Positions 16,646-24,578 of a DNA stretch of 64,000 nt are shown here, piece by piece (position 1 is the first letter of the stretch; each line of letters begins with the position of its first letter). The DNA comes from Lachnospiraceae bacterium. Lineage in GTDB: Bacteria; Bacillota; Clostridia; Lachnospirales; Lachnospiraceae. Position numbers and translations under genes: made by a program. Location: contig JAFTWX010000099.1 in the NCBI GenBank assembly GCA_017465095.1, positions 29,625-93,624 of the forward strand, in the 5' to 3' direction. The notes beneath the pieces were generated by a model. That model searched no databases, was not told the DNA's origin, and saw nothing but the letters and a program-made list of their open reading frames with translations.

Positions 16646-17533
16646 TCAGTCGACTCTTTGATCTCCCCAGAAAAAGAGTGCAACGGTTCCCGGGCCGGTA
16701 TGGCTTCCGATCACTGTTCCGATGGAATAAAGTTCTACTTTGCCATTCAGTTTCGGGAAGGATTCCTCGATGATATCTGCAACCGCGCGGGCATCGTCGT
16801 AGCAGGCAGAGTAAGAAATATAGCATTTTCCATCATAGTCTGTTCTGTTTTCTGCAAATGCAATCATCTTGTCTGCAATAGCACGAATTACTTTTTTCTT
16901 TGTACGAATTTTAAAGCGCGGAATCAATTTTCCTTCCGCAGATACATTTAATAGAGGGCATATATTAAGCATATTTCCGACAAAGCCGGAAGTTTTCGAT
17001 ACACGTCCGCCCTTAACAAAGAAGGTTAAGTCAGAAGAAAAAAACCAGTGATGGAGTTTTAATAAATTCTCTTGTGCCCATTTGGAGAGAGTTTCTATAT
17101 CCATTCCCTCGTCGCGAAGGTCGGCAAGTTTATCCATTAACAAACCATAGCCGGATGAAGCGGCAAGAGAATCGACAATAAAAATCTTGCGATCCGGATA
17201 TTTTTCTGAAAGTTCGTTGGCAGCAATTTTTGCCGAATTAATAACACCGGAGATACCGGAGGAAAGCGTAAGATGAAGAATGTCCTTGCCCTCTTTCAGA
17301 AATGGCTCAAAATATTCTGTAAATTCTTCCGCATTAATCTGAGAAGTTTTGGTGTCAGCACCGTCGGTCATAGCCTGATAAAATTTATCAAACGGAATAC
17401 TCTGTCCCAAATCATCCGCGTATTGTTTTCCGTCCAGTTCAAAATGAAAACAAATATAATGGATATCTCTTTTTTCAAAGTGCTCTTTTGATAGGTCTGC
17501 AGTAGAGCAACAACTTAAAATATAGTTACTCAT
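16646..17533 (-). CDS. DegV family lipid-binding protein (tandem copy 1)
   Basis: First gene of the tandem DegV pair, 295 residues, also opening with LSCCSTADL. It keeps LSSGISGVINSA, KGGRVSKTSGFVGNML and GTVIGSHTGPGT. Differences from its partner cluster in the segment before the glycine-rich loop (HHWFFSSDLTFFVKGG against HTWVIATDLKYLVRGG), which lines the lipid pocket in known structures. Expression probably starts at the promoter at 17623-17651 and passes a 17-bp palindrome (17595-17611) before the gene, suggesting repressor control. GGAAAGG precedes the start. Confidence 0.9.
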   Translation of the reverse strand: MSNYILSCCSTADLSKEHFEKRDIHYICFHFELDGKQYADDLGQSIPFDKFYQAMTDGADTKTSQINAEEFTEYFEPFLKEGKDILHLTLSSGISGVINSAKIAANELSEKYPDRKIFIVDSLAASSGYGLLMDKLADLRDEGMDIETLSKWAQENLLKLHHWFFSSDLTFFVKGGRVSKTSGFVGNMLNICPLLNVSAEGKLIPRFKIRTKKKVIRAIADKMIAFAENRTDYDGKCYISYSACYDDARAVADIIEESFPKLNGKVELYSIGTVIGSHTGPGTVALFFWGDQRVD

Positions 17534-17594
17534 GACATAGTGTCCTTTCCTTATAAAAATTATACACAGATAACTTAGATAAAAATCACGACAT

Positions 17595-17651
17595 GTAGTT
17601 TAAAAAACTACGTCACGCATCTATACTATAACTTTTTTGCGCTTTCGTCAA
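17595..17651 (-). promoter_or_regulatory. Promoter and palindromic operator of the tandem degV pair
   Basis: On the minus strand TTGACG (17646-17651) and TAGTAT (17623-17628) are 17 nt apart. Just downstream lies the perfect palindrome GTAGTTTAAAAAACTAC (17595-17611), in a position typical of a repressor site. The regulator is unknown. Confidence 0.65.
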
Positions 17652-17680
17652 TATAATATGAAAGAAAAACCGCAGAAAGA

Positions 17681-17709
17681 TTGCAGATAATGCAAATCCG
17701 TGCTACACT
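17681..17709 (+). promoter_or_regulatory. Promoter of the aconitase-family hydratase gene
   Basis: TTGCAG (17681-17686) and TACACT (17704-17709) are 17 nt apart; GGAGG lies at 17741-17745 before the ATG at 17750. Confidence 0.7.
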
Positions 17710-17749
17710 TTTATTCGGAAAAGAAACGAAATGAGCGAAGGAGGAAATT

Positions 17750-20053
17750 ATGATTAAGTTATATGATGGCGGAGCCTATCTGGTAAACGGTACGGAAATT
17801 ATTCCGGATGGCGGCGAAGCGTTAGCAGCGGTAAAATCAAAAACAGGAAAAGATATTTCGCAGCAGGAAGCTGCAAAGCAGACGATTGCTTACGGAATTC
17901 TGGAAGAGCACAATACTTCCGGCAATATGGAAAAATTAAAAATTAAATTTGATAAATTGACCTCTCATGACATTACATTTGTAGGTATCATTCAGACAGC
18001 GAGAGCTTCAGGACTTGAGAAGTTCCCGATTCCTTACGTTCTGACAAACTGCCACAACTCTCTTTGTGCAGTCGGCGGAACCATCAATGAAGATGACCAC
18101 ATGTTTGGGTTGACCTGTGCAAAGAAATACGGCGGTGTGTATGTTCCGCCTCATCAGGCAGTCATCCATCAGTTTGCCCGCGAGATGCTTGCAGGCGGAG
18201 GCAAGATGATTCTCGGATCCGATTCCCACACACGTTACGGTGCCCTTGGTACCATGGCCATGGGAGAAGGCGGTCCTGAGCTTGTAAAACAGCTTCTTTG
18301 CCAGACTTATGATATTAATATGCCGGGTGTTGTCTGTGTTTATCTGAAGGGTGAGCCTGTGAAGGGTGTCGGTCCTCAGGACGTAGCACTTGCTATTATC
18401 GGCGCAGTATTCGGAAATGGTTATGTGAAGAATAAAGTAATGGAATTTGTAGGACCGGGTGTTTCTTCCCTTTCTGCAGACTTCCGTATCGGCATTGACG
18501 TAATGACAACCGAGACCACATGTCTTTCTTCTATTTGGAGAACGGATGACGAAATCAAAGATTTCTATGACATTCACGGAAGAAGCGGGGAGTACAAAGA
18601 GCTGAATCCGGGTGAGGTTGCTTACTATGACGGTGTCATTGAGATTGATCTTTCTAAGATTCGTCCGATGATTGCGATGCCGTTCCATCCGAGCAATACA
18701 TACACGATTGAGGAGCTCAATGCGAACCTTTCCGATATTCTTCATGATGTGGAGAAGCGCGCAGCTGTCAGCCTTGACAATGCAGTTCCTTATTCTCTTC
18801 AGGATAAAGTTGTTAACGGCAAATTTATGGTGGATCAGGGTATCATCGCAGGTTGTGCCGGCGGTGGTTTCGAAAATATCTGTGCAGCAGCTGATATCTT
18901 AAAAGGAAAATACATCGGTTCCGATGGATTTACACTCAGCGTATATCCGGCTTCCATGCCTGTTTATATGGAGCTTATCAAGAATGGCTGCGCAGCGACA
19001 ATCATGGAGACAGGTGCGGTTATGAAAACTGCATTCTGCGGACCTTGTTTCGGTGCAGGGGATACTCCTGCCAACAATGCGTTCAGTATCCGTCATTCTA
19101 CGCGTAACTTCCCGAACCGTGAAGGTTCTAAGCTTCAGAACGGCCAGATTTCTTCCGTTGCTCTTATGGATGCCCGTTCTATTGCAGCAACTGCAGCAAA
19201 CAAAGGCCAGTTAACTGCAGCTACCGATTTTGACGGTGAAATCGGAAAATACAAATATCACTACGATGCGAATATTTACGCTAACCGCGTATTTGATTCC
19301 AAGGGCGTGGCAGATCCGAGTGTAGAGATCCAGTTTGGTCCGAACATCAAGGATTGGCCGGCTATGGTGGCACTGACAGACAATCTTGTTCTCAAAGTAG
19401 TTTCCGAGATTCACGATCCGGTTACGACGACAGATGAGCTGATTCCGTCCGGTGAGACATCTTCTTACCGTTCTAACCCGCTCGGACTTGCTGAGTTTAC
19501 ACTTTCCAGAAAGGATCCGCAGTACGTGGGTCGTGCCAAGGAAGTACAGGCAGCAGAAAAAGCTAGAGAGGCTATGATCGCAGGTGAGGCAACAGAGAAA
19601 CCTTGTCAGATTCTTCCGGAGATTAAGCCGGTGATGGATAAGATTAAAGAAAGTTTCCCTGAGCTTACGCATGAGACATTTGGTATCGGTTCTACCATCT
19701 TTGCAGTGAAACCGGGTGACGGCTCTGCCCGTGAGCAGGCAGCAAGTTGTCAGAAGGTACTCGGCGGATGGGCAAATATCGCCAACGAGTACGCGACAAA
19801 GAGATATCGTTCCAACCTCATCAACTGGGGTATGCTTCCGTTCATCATTCCGGAAGGTGAGCTTCCGTTTGAAAATCTGGATTACATTTTCATTCCGGAT
19901 ATCAAGAAGGCAGTGGAAGAGAAATGGGATGAGATTAAGGCTTACGTTGTAAAAGATGAGCTTGTAGAGTTCACGATGACACTGGGCGGTCTCACAGATG
20001 AAGAGAGAGAAATCATCCTGAAAGGATGTCTCATTAACTACAACAGAATTTAA
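17750..20053 (+). CDS. Aconitase-superfamily hydratase (YbhJ-like)
   Basis: A 767-residue member of the aconitase superfamily with all three iron-sulfur cysteine regions: a GCAGGGFEN loop (about residue 370) and [13 protein letters not shown] (about 430). [21 protein letters not shown] is the substrate-binding signature. The C-terminal swivel domain carries [11 protein letters not shown] (the catalytic serine region of aconitases reads GSSREHA) and [15 protein letters not shown]. It is not a close match to AcnA or to LeuC/LeuD. The group is usually annotated only as 'hydratase', so the substrate is unknown. It is transcribed alone between its own promoter and a hairpin terminator. Confidence 0.85.
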   Translation: MIKLYDGGAYLVNGTEIIPDGGEALAAVKSKTGKDISQQEAAKQTIAYGILEEHNTSGNMEKLKIKFDKLTSHDITFVGIIQTARASGLEKFPIPYVLTNCHNSLCAVGGTINEDDHMFGLTCAKKYGGVYVPPHQAVIHQFAREMLAGGGKMILGSDSHTRYGALGTMAMGEGGPELVKQLLCQTYDINMPGVVCVYLKGEPVKGVGPQDVALAIIGAVFGNGYVKNKVMEFVGPGVSSLSADFRIGIDVMTTETTCLSSIWRTDDEIKDFYDIHGRSGEYKELNPGEVAYYDGVIEIDLSKIRPMIAMPFHPSNTYTIEELNANLSDILHDVEKRAAVSLDNAVPYSLQDKVVNGKFMVDQGIIAGCAGGGFENICAAADILKGKYIGSDGFTLSVYPASMPVYMELIKNGCAATIMETGAVMKTAFCGPCFGAGDTPANNAFSIRHSTRNFPNREGSKLQNGQISSVALMDARSIAATAANKGQLTAATDFDGEIGKYKYHYDANIYANRVFDSKGVADPSVEIQFGPNIKDWPAMVALTDNLVLKVVSEIHDPVTTTDELIPSGETSSYRSNPLGLAEFTLSRKDPQYVGRAKEVQAAEKAREAMIAGEATEKPCQILPEIKPVMDKIKESFPELTHETFGIGSTIFAVKPGDGSAREQAASCQKVLGGWANIANEYATKRYRSNLINWGMLPFIIPEGELPFENLDYIFIPDIKKAVEEKWDEIKAYVVKDELVEFTMTLGGLTDEEREIILKGCLINYNRI

Positions 20054-20058
20054 GAATT

Positions 20059-20094
20059 AAGGAGCTTTCGCATACGTGGAAGCTCCTTTTATTT
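20059..20094 (+). terminator. Terminator of the hydratase gene
   Basis: AAGGAGCTT (20059-20067) pairs with AAGCTCCTT (20080-20088), followed by TTATTTTC. Confidence 0.85.
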
Positions 20095-20138
20095 TCGCTA
20101 AAAAGAATTTGTAAAAAGTTTGATTTTGTAATCCTGTC

Positions 20139-20165
20139 TAAAATAAATTTCAATTGAACCGATAT
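20139..20165 (+). promoter_or_regulatory. Candidate sigma-D (sigma-28, flagellar) promoter
   Basis: TAAA (20139-20142), a 15-nt spacer and ACCGATAT (20158-20165) match the sigma-D consensus TAAA-N15-GCCGATAA at all but two positions. Transcription would start near 20172. It implies that the downstream EF-hand-like gene belongs to a motility regulon. Confidence 0.65.
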
Positions 20166-20170
20166 ATATA

Positions 20171-20260
20171 GTGCAGGAGTTGTGCGGTCGACAACTTTTG
20201 CAGCCAAGGAAGGTGTGTAATAGCACAAGGGATGTGCGGTTACATGCTTTTTTTGTTTTT
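20171..20260 (+). promoter_or_regulatory. Structured 5' leader with attenuator hairpin and CsrA-like site
   Basis: Two hairpins follow the sigma-D-like promoter. The first pairs AGTTGT (20178-20183) with ACAACT (20191-20196). The second (20213-20247) ends in GCACA-AGGGA-TGTGC and is followed by seven T residues, so it could terminate transcription before the gene. The tip closely resembles the CsrA consensus ACA-RGGA-UGU, with GGA exposed in the loop. AAGGAAGG just before it and AAGGAGGGA at the ribosome site are further GGA motifs. No known riboswitch class fits. Confidence 0.5.
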
Positions 20261-20288
20261 ATTCCTATAAAAAATAAGGAGGGATTAT

Positions 20289-21398
20289 TTGAAGATTGAT
20301 TCCAGTTACATAGGAATGGAATCCGCCAGAAGATATACTTCTGTGACCAAAAAGACAGCCAATGTCAGCCTGGTAGACATGACTGCTTATCAAGGACGTG
20401 AATTAGAAAAGGACAACTTTTCGGACTTACTTAATACCGGGACGCAGGATGAGAGCGGTAATCTCCTGCTTGACGAAAACAGCCGTGTAATTGCATCCAG
20501 AGCAACCTACAAAACAAGTGGTATTACTTCCATCGATGAGAAGAAGACCTTACAGTCCATTCGGGAAATGTGTGTGCAGTATTTGATACGGTGGCTCTAT
20601 TCCAATATCGGAGACGGGAGAGGAAAGACGGAAAGCCCGGCTGCCGATGACATGAACGGTTATGCAAATAACTATTTCGGAAACAATCAGGTGCAGAGCA
20701 TCGGGAACACCGGAGGAACGTACAATTTCGGGCAGTTTCGGATGAATATGAGCTATTACCATGAAGAGGTGGAGCAGACGCAGTTCAGTACGGTGGGAAC
20801 TGTCCGGACAGCGGACGGAAGGGAGATTAATTTTAATCTGGGACTTTCCATGAGCCGGCGTTTTCAGGAGTATGCGCAGACGACATCCGTCGGCGAGTTT
20901 GTGCAGATGACAGATCCGCTTGTAATCAATCTGGATACCGGAATGACAACACTGTCCGACCAGAAATTTGAGTTTGATCTGGACTGTGACGGTATCAAGG
21001 ATACGATTTCCAACCTGGGCGGAGGAAGCGGGTTCCTTGCTCTTGATAAAAACGGAGACGGTGTTATCAATGATGGTTCAGAACTTTTCGGAACAAAGAG
21101 CGGCGATGGTTTTGCGGACCTTGCACAGTATGATGAGGACGGGAACGGATGGATTGATGAGAACGACGCTGTGTTTGAAAAGCTTCTTGTCTGGGCAAAG
21201 GATGAGAACGGAAATGATGAGCTTTATACATTGAAGGAAGCGGGTGTGGGTGCCATGTGCCTGCAGCGTGCACAGACGGATTTTTCCCTCAATTCTCTGA
21301 AGGACAATCAGGCAAACGGAAAAATCCGGTCCACGGGAATTTTCTTATATGAAAACGGAAATGTCGGAACCATGCAACAATTGGATTTGGCACAATAA
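20289..21398 (+). CDS. EF-hand-like calcium-binding protein of unknown function
   Basis: A 369-residue protein without signal peptide, starting at TTG after AAGGAGGGA. It opens with KIDSSYIGMESARRYTS, which I recall from uncharacterised clostridial proteins. Residues about 230-310 hold Asp-rich loops that look like calcium sites: DLDCDGIKD, DKNGDGVINDGSELFG and DEDGNGWIDENDAVF. The earlier part is polar and partly low in hydrophobic residues (NNYFGNNQVQSIGNTGG). The candidate sigma-D promoter and structured leader suggest a link to motility or the cell surface. How it would leave the cell, if it does, is not evident. Function unknown. Confidence 0.75.
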   Translation: MKIDSSYIGMESARRYTSVTKKTANVSLVDMTAYQGRELEKDNFSDLLNTGTQDESGNLLLDENSRVIASRATYKTSGITSIDEKKTLQSIREMCVQYLIRWLYSNIGDGRGKTESPAADDMNGYANNYFGNNQVQSIGNTGGTYNFGQFRMNMSYYHEEVEQTQFSTVGTVRTADGREINFNLGLSMSRRFQEYAQTTSVGEFVQMTDPLVINLDTGMTTLSDQKFEFDLDCDGIKDTISNLGGGSGFLALDKNGDGVINDGSELFGTKSGDGFADLAQYDEDGNGWIDENDAVFEKLLVWAKDENGNDELYTLKEAGVGAMCLQRAQTDFSLNSLKDNQANGKIRSTGIFLYENGNVGTMQQLDLAQ

Positions 21399-21403
21399 AG
21401 GAG

Positions 21404-21436
21404 AAAGAGGTTGTCTTAGGGCAACCTCTTTTATTA
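21404..21436 (+). terminator. Terminator of the EF-hand-like gene
   Basis: AAAGAGGTTG (21404-21413) pairs with CAACCTCTTT (21422-21431), followed by TATTAT. Confidence 0.85.
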
Positions 21437-21437
21437 T

Positions 21438-21466
21438 GAATTGGGTGCTGTTTGTTCGCATATATT
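21438..21466 (+). promoter_or_regulatory. Candidate sigma-E promoter of spoIID
   Basis: CATATATT (21459-21466) fits the sigma-E -10 consensus CATAYAHT. GAATTGG at 21438-21444, 14 nt upstream, is a partial -35 match. spoIID is a mother-cell sigma-E gene in B. subtilis. Confidence 0.55.
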
Positions 21467-21497
21467 ATCACGTAGATGATGTAGGGAGGAGAGCGGT

Positions 21498-22466
21498 ATG
21501 AAACGGAAGCCCGACATAGGATGGGTGAAAGATGTGGTTGCGGTCGCTGTTTTTCTCTTTCTGTTTCCTTATTTTGCAATTTCATTTAAGCAACAAAAGG
21601 AAGATCTTTTGAAAGACGAGACAAAGGATACAGAGTTGCAGATTTGTTATGAACAGATATCAGAGTTACCGCATAATGAGAACTATTTTGTTGTATGGGA
21701 GGATGACGGAACACGATTAAAGTTACCGATAGAAAACTTTTTGATTGGGGCGTTGGCAGCGAGTATACCGGTAACCTATGAAGAGGAAGTTTTGCGGGCA
21801 CAGGTGATTCTTCTAAGGAGCACAGTTTGCGGATTGTTTGAAGAGGCAGAGGCGGATATGCGGGGAGTAAAAACGATAACGCTGAAAGACGGTGAGGGCA
21901 ATTTTTGGACAGACCGTCACATGCAGAGTGCTTGGGGAGAAAATTATGACGAAAACTTGAAAAAATGCACTATTGCTGTTCTGGACACACAAGGCATATA
22001 CCTGGCTTACGCGGGAAAACCGGTGGAGGGTTATTACCACGGTATGAGTGCGGGAAGGACAAGAGACGGGAAAGAACTGTCAGAGGAAGAACTTTTAAAT
22101 TATCTTAAGGTAGCTGAGTGTACGGAGAATCTCAGTGATCAGAGTTTTGTCACGGAAATGGAAGTGAAGAAGGAGGAGACAGGAAAACTTGAAGAAGACC
22201 AGCGAACAGAGGATGGATATGTGATTTCCGTAAAAAGAGACGGCCGGCAAATTTCGGGAGAGCTATTGAGAGAGGAGTTAGGCTTGGCTTCTTCAAATTT
22301 TTCGTGGCGGGAAGAAAATAATAGTTACATATTTTCTGTCAAAGGATTCGGTCACGGATTTGGACTGGACCAATATTACGGAAATATACTTGCAGCCGAA
22401 GGGAAAGAATATAAGGAAATTATCAATTATTTTTTTGCAGATGTGACCTTTCAAAAAATGGAATAA
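21498..22466 (+). CDS. spoIID: Stage II sporulation protein D (peptidoglycan hydrolase)
   Basis: A 322-residue membrane-anchored protein (one N-terminal hydrophobic segment, residues 12-30) with the SpoIID/LytB domain. SpoIID cleaves glycan strands during forespore engulfment. The catalytic glutamate region YEEEVLRAQVILLRS is present (family pattern EALKAQAVAARTY), though more divergent than usual. The middle has YYHGMSAGRTRDG and the end has the typical GFGHGFGLDQYYGN. Directly downstream is spoIIQ, the normal clostridial order; here only 40 bases separate the two. GGGAGGAG precedes the ATG. Confidence 0.93.
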   Translation: MKRKPDIGWVKDVVAVAVFLFLFPYFAISFKQQKEDLLKDETKDTELQICYEQISELPHNENYFVVWEDDGTRLKLPIENFLIGALAASIPVTYEEEVLRAQVILLRSTVCGLFEEAEADMRGVKTITLKDGEGNFWTDRHMQSAWGENYDENLKKCTIAVLDTQGIYLAYAGKPVEGYYHGMSAGRTRDGKELSEEELLNYLKVAECTENLSDQSFVTEMEVKKEETGKLEEDQRTEDGYVISVKRDGRQISGELLREELGLASSNFSWREENNSYIFSVKGFGHGFGLDQYYGNILAAEGKEYKEIINYFFADVTFQKME

Positions 22467-22506
22467 AAGGCAGGAAACGGGAGACACTATCACTGAGGTG
22501 ATAAAT

Positions 22507-23325
22507 ATGCAGAAAAATAACAAAAAGCAAAAGAGAAGTTTGATTTTTTCCACGGCGGTTGTAATTGTCGGATGTATTGCGACAGCCATCTATGTCAATC
22601 AGACATTGGAGAGTACATCGGATTATAAAGTTGACCTTGCACAACTGAATACGGAAACAGAGGAAAGAGCAAGTATTTCAAATGATCCGGAGCTGAACCG
22701 AGGTGCATCTCTGGCCAGAGTCAGCGGCGCCGATGTTGTCAACGAGGAGCCGGAGGAGACGGAGAAGCAGGCAGAAGATACACAGAAAAAAGAATCTTCC
22801 GAGGAATCTCCGGTGGAAAATAACGGCCGGGAGAGCGACACCGTGCAGGAGAACAAGGAGGCGCAGGAAACATCGTCGGATTCCGTCGTTGTTTCGTCTG
22901 TAGAATTGTCGTTTAGCCCGGAGGATGGGATGGGCTGGCCTGCTGCCGGTGATGTGATACTGAATTACAGCATGGACAGTGCAGTGTATTTTGCTACATT
23001 GGAGCAGTATAAATACAATCCGGCCATTTTAATCAGTGCTGTGCAGGGAAATCCGGTCAGCGCCGTAGCCAGGGGACAGGTTGTTAAAATTGATGAGTCA
23101 CCGGAACTCGGTCAATATGCAGTCATGAATTTGGGAAACGGATATGAAGTTACCTACGGACAACTGGAACAGCTTCAGGTGGCAGAAGGTGACGTGGTTG
23201 CCAGAGGACAGGTGCTTGGGAATGTGGCACAGGCAAGCAAATACTATTCGGTGGAAGGTGATCACGTGTATTTGAAAATTACTAAGGATGGAGAACCGGT
23301 AGATCCTGTCGGTTTGTTGCAGTAG
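22507..23325 (+). CDS. spoIIQ: SpoIIQ-like M23-fold engulfment protein
   Basis: This 272-residue protein has one transmembrane segment (about 14-33), a long acidic low-complexity linker (65-135) and a LytM/M23-fold domain (about 145-270). SpoIIQ in the forespore membrane joins SpoIIIAH to form the intercellular channel. The zinc ligands of active M23 enzymes look lost: the HxxxD place reads NPAILIS, YAH reads YGQL, and HxH reads HVY. It is therefore probably structural, as in B. subtilis and unlike the C. difficile protein. The ATG at 22507 follows GAGGTGA; an in-frame GTG at 22498 lies inside that ribosome site. ATCAC/GTGAT (22489-22502) brackets the site as a small hairpin. Confidence 0.9.
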   Translation: MQKNNKKQKRSLIFSTAVVIVGCIATAIYVNQTLESTSDYKVDLAQLNTETEERASISNDPELNRGASLARVSGADVVNEEPEETEKQAEDTQKKESSEESPVENNGRESDTVQENKEAQETSSDSVVVSSVELSFSPEDGMGWPAAGDVILNYSMDSAVYFATLEQYKYNPAILISAVQGNPVSAVARGQVVKIDESPELGQYAVMNLGNGYEVTYGQLEQLQVAEGDVVARGQVLGNVAQASKYYSVEGDHVYLKITKDGEPVDPVGLLQ

Positions 23326-23334
23326 GAAAGAACT

Positions 23335-24516
23335 ATGATTGCTGTTATCAATGCAAAAATAGTTACGATGGAAAAAGAGACGGGAATTATTGAAAACGGA
23401 ACGGTTCTTATTGAGGACGACAAAATCCGGAAAGTGGGAAAGGATATAGAGGTTCCCGCGGGAGCTGTGACGGTGGATGCAAAGGGAAATATGTTGCTGC
23501 CGGGATTCATCGAAGCACACTGTCATATGGGAATTACCGAGGAAAAAAAGGGAAGAGAAGGGGATGACTGCAACGAATGTGTGGATCCGCTGACCCCTTA
23601 TCTGCGGGCGATTGATGCCATCAATCCCATGGATGCAGCTTTTCACAGTGCAGTTGCAGCCGGAATAACCTCGGCCATGATCGGCCCGGGGAGTGCCAAT
23701 GTTGTCGGCGGACAATTTGCATTTGTCAAAACCCACGGCCGCTGTATCGATGACATGATCCGGTTAGCACCTGCTGCCATGAAGGTGGCGTTCGGAGAAA
23801 ATCCGAAAATGAATTACGGGATGAAGGACAGCAGCCCGTACACACGTATGGCGATTGCTGCTATGCTGCGCAGAGAACTGCTTACTGCAAAGAATTATGT
23901 AGAAAGAAATCCTCAAAAACCGGAGCCGGGTCACGAGGAAGATGCCGATCAGGAGTTTCGCTTCGGCTGTTACCGGGATGTGTTTTCGGGGAAGATTCCG
24001 TTAAAGGTTCATGCGCACAGAGCGGATGATATTATGACAGCAATACGCATTGCCCGCGAGTTTGGGCTGGATATTACACTGGATCATTGCAGTGAAGGAC
24101 ATTTGATTGCGGAGGAAGTAAGAAAGTCCGGTTTTCCGGCAATTGTAGGTCCGGATCTTGCCAGCAGAAATAAGATTGAAGTGCAGAATATGGCATTTAA
24201 AACAGCGGGGCAACTGCGTAAGTCCGGGGTAACGGTGGCGGTGACAACAGACCATCCCGTGACACTTATACAGTCTCTTCCGCTCTGCGGAGCGTTGGCG
24301 GTGAAGGAAGGATTATCACCGGAAGCAGGACTGGAAGCAATTACAATTGCCGCTGCAAAAATTTGTCGGATGGACCATATCGTCGGAAGCATCCGGGAGG
24401 GAAAGCTTGCGGATTTGGTGTTATTCCGAGGGCATCCGTTTGAAACATTTTCAAAAGTTCTTTTTACAATGATTGACGGTAAAATTGTTTATCGTGATGC
24501 AGAAATGTTTCTTTAA
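23335..24516 (+). CDS. Amidohydrolase, imidazolonepropionase-like subgroup
   Basis: A 393-residue metal-dependent hydrolase. The metal-binding start is GFIEAHCHMG (about residue 60); further ligands are likely in KVHAHRADD, DHCSEGH and VTTDHPV. The C-terminal beta-sandwich ends with GSIREGKLADLVLFRGHPF. It resembles the many clostridial 'amidohydrolase' proteins near imidazolonepropionase and prolidase; the substrate is unknown. It starts nine bases after spoIIQ with no terminator between, so it is likely read through from the spo genes, although a link to sporulation is not established for this family. Confidence 0.87.
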   Translation: MIAVINAKIVTMEKETGIIENGTVLIEDDKIRKVGKDIEVPAGAVTVDAKGNMLLPGFIEAHCHMGITEEKKGREGDDCNECVDPLTPYLRAIDAINPMDAAFHSAVAAGITSAMIGPGSANVVGGQFAFVKTHGRCIDDMIRLAPAAMKVAFGENPKMNYGMKDSSPYTRMAIAAMLRRELLTAKNYVERNPQKPEPGHEEDADQEFRFGCYRDVFSGKIPLKVHAHRADDIMTAIRIAREFGLDITLDHCSEGHLIAEEVRKSGFPAIVGPDLASRNKIEVQNMAFKTAGQLRKSGVTVAVTTDHPVTLIQSLPLCGALAVKEGLSPEAGLEAITIAAAKICRMDHIVGSIREGKLADLVLFRGHPFETFSKVLFTMIDGKIVYRDAEMFL

Positions 24517-24519
24517 CTC

Positions 24520-24548
24520 TTTACCTGTTCCCACGCGTAAGGTATAAT
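24520..24548 (+). promoter_or_regulatory. Promoter of the GH9-like lipoprotein / ddl / murF unit
   Basis: TTTACC (24520-24525) and TATAAT (24543-24548) are 17 nt apart. Confidence 0.65.
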
Positions 24549-24578
24549 ACAAACGTGTGTGGAGGTTGATTTTTTACA

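Noticed and set aside
20171..20260. Cyclic-di-GMP or other known riboswitch before the EF-hand-like gene
   Set aside because: The conserved bases of the c-di-GMP-I and -II classes and of other aptamers I know are missing; only a hairpin with a terminator and a CsrA-like loop can be supported.
22507..23325. Active M23 endopeptidase
   Set aside because: The histidine and aspartate ligands of the zinc site are not found at the expected positions, so only the fold is claimed.
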